DNA of 64,000 bases from Bradyrhizobium sp. LHD-71 (lineage in GTDB: Bacteria; Pseudomonadota; Alphaproteobacteria; Rhizobiales; Xanthobacteraceae): assembly GCF_031157255.1 (NCBI RefSeq), contig NZ_JAVIFX010000017.1, forward strand, positions 62,001 through 126,000. Direction: 5' to 3'. The stretch's first letter is position 1. Each line of letters begins with the position of its first letter. Of this stretch, positions 63,398 through 64,000 are shown one piece after another. The notes under the pieces are model-generated. The model had not been told where the DNA came from. It saw only the letters and a program-made list of their open reading frames with translations, and did not search any database. Both the position numbers and the translations under genes were made by a program.

Positions 63398-64000
63398 ATG
63401 GACGGCGTAGTTAGAAAGCAGGCCCTCGCCCCGACGTTCGGAGAACTCTTTGCGCCGAAGCTCCTCACCGTTCTGAAAGAAGGCTACGCGCGTTCGGATC
63501 TGCGCTCGGACATCGTCGCTGGGCTGACAGTTGCGATTGTCGCTTTGCCGCTCTCGATGGCGATCGCGATCGCGTCGGGAACGACGCCGGACCGTGGGCT
63601 GTACACGGCCATCGTCGGCGGTTTCCTGGTGTCCGCGCTTGGCGGAAGCCGTTTTCAGATCGGCGGACCCGCGGGTGCCTTCATCGTGCTGGTGTCGGCG
63701 ACAGTTGCCCGCCACGGCATCGACGGGCTGATCCTCGCAACGATGCTGTCAGGGATCATCCTGATTGCAACCGGATATCTTCGGCTCGGCACCTACATCA
63801 AATTCATTCCGTATCCGGTGACGGTCGGCTTCACGGCGGGGATCGCAGTCATCATTTTTGCGAGCCAGCTTCGCGACCTGCTTGGCCTGACACTCAGCGG
63901 CAAGGAGCCCGGGGAACTGCTGCCGAAGCTTGTCGCGCTGACGCACGCATGGCCGACGATCAACATCGCTGCTGTCGCTGTCGCCGTCGCGACCGTTGCG
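63398..64000 (+). CDS. SulP-family inorganic anion transporter, 3' end cut by window edge
   Basis: The first 201 codons are present. ARSDLRSDIVAGLTVAIVAL with PLSMAIAIASGTTPDRGLY is the SulP N-terminal signature, and GGSRFQIGGPAGAFIVLVSA the following conserved loop. SulP proteins carry sulfate, bicarbonate or similar anions; a STAS domain would be expected beyond the window. ATG 63398 is preceded by GGTGGGTCAGAG. Hydrophobic helices continue to the edge. Confidence 0.93.
   Translation, partial: MDGVVRKQALAPTFGELFAPKLLTVLKEGYARSDLRSDIVAGLTVAIVALPLSMAIAIASGTTPDRGLYTAIVGGFLVSALGGSRFQIGGPAGAFIVLVSATVARHGIDGLILATMLSGIILIATGYLRLGTYIKFIPYPVTVGFTAGIAVIIFASQLRDLLGLTLSGKEPGELLPKLVALTHAWPTINIAAVAVAVATVA

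Overview
The window is 64 kb of high-GC DNA that reads like the chromosome of an alphaproteobacterium of the Bradyrhizobium/Rhodopseudomonas/Afipia group (Nitrobacteraceae). The evidence is the order purM / CDP-alcohol phosphatidyltransferase / hdaA / ppk1 / ppx / rnd / aspS, a DUF3551 protein, GrlR-like proteins, an adenosylcobalamin-type ribonucleotide reductase, and palindromic intergenic repeats typical of the group. I assign the lineage from family knowledge; no marker RNA gene is present. I saw no tRNA, rRNA, CRISPR array, transposase or integrase.

Layout. Positions 1-11.6 kb are housekeeping: truncated purM, a phosphatidyltransferase, hdaA, ppk1-ppx, RNase D, aspS and a malic enzyme-phosphotransacetylase fusion. 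Positions 11.7-32.3 kb hold mostly single genes: small secreted proteins, DoxX, a reductase-like protein, glutathione peroxidase, a two-domain L,D-transpeptidase, CreA, exporters, two GrlR-like paralogues, a membrane hydrolase coupled to an isoprenylcysteine methyltransferase-like gene, MgtC, NUDIX, GFA, ribokinase, a luciferase-like monooxygenase, and a divergent soxR/FMN-reductase pair with a textbook SoxR promoter.

Positions 32.4-54.3 kb form an accessory catabolic region. A complete oligopeptide-type ABC importer (dppBCADF order) carries an amidohydrolase inside its operon. An MFS exporter and three Bug-type periplasmic binding proteins follow, two of them a tandem duplicate, then a type B carboxylesterase divergent from an IclR regulator. 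Next come a vanillate demethylase-type reductase and a SnoaL/flavin-split-barrel protein, divergent from a plus-strand operon: Rieske oxygenase, LigB-type (class III) extradiol dioxygenase, an unknown protein, a fourth Bug protein and a two-domain VOC (class I) extradiol dioxygenase. Inference: an aromatic ester or acid is taken up, hydrolysed, hydroxylated or O-demethylated by the Rieske/reductase pair, and ring-cleaved. The substrate is unknown and the lower-pathway genes are not here.

Positions 54.3-64 kb hold an ABC-F ATPase, the long nrdJ gene with candidate NrdR boxes far upstream, a MscS channel whose C-terminus is frameshifted, a drug/metabolite transporter, a small XRE regulator and a truncated SulP transporter.

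The best leads are the catabolic region with its two unrelated extradiol dioxygenases, a 26-codon leader ORF with a perfect Shine-Dalgarno in its control region, the SoxR promoter, the nrdJ leader, the mscS frameshift, and two families of palindromic repeats, one showing compensatory changes.
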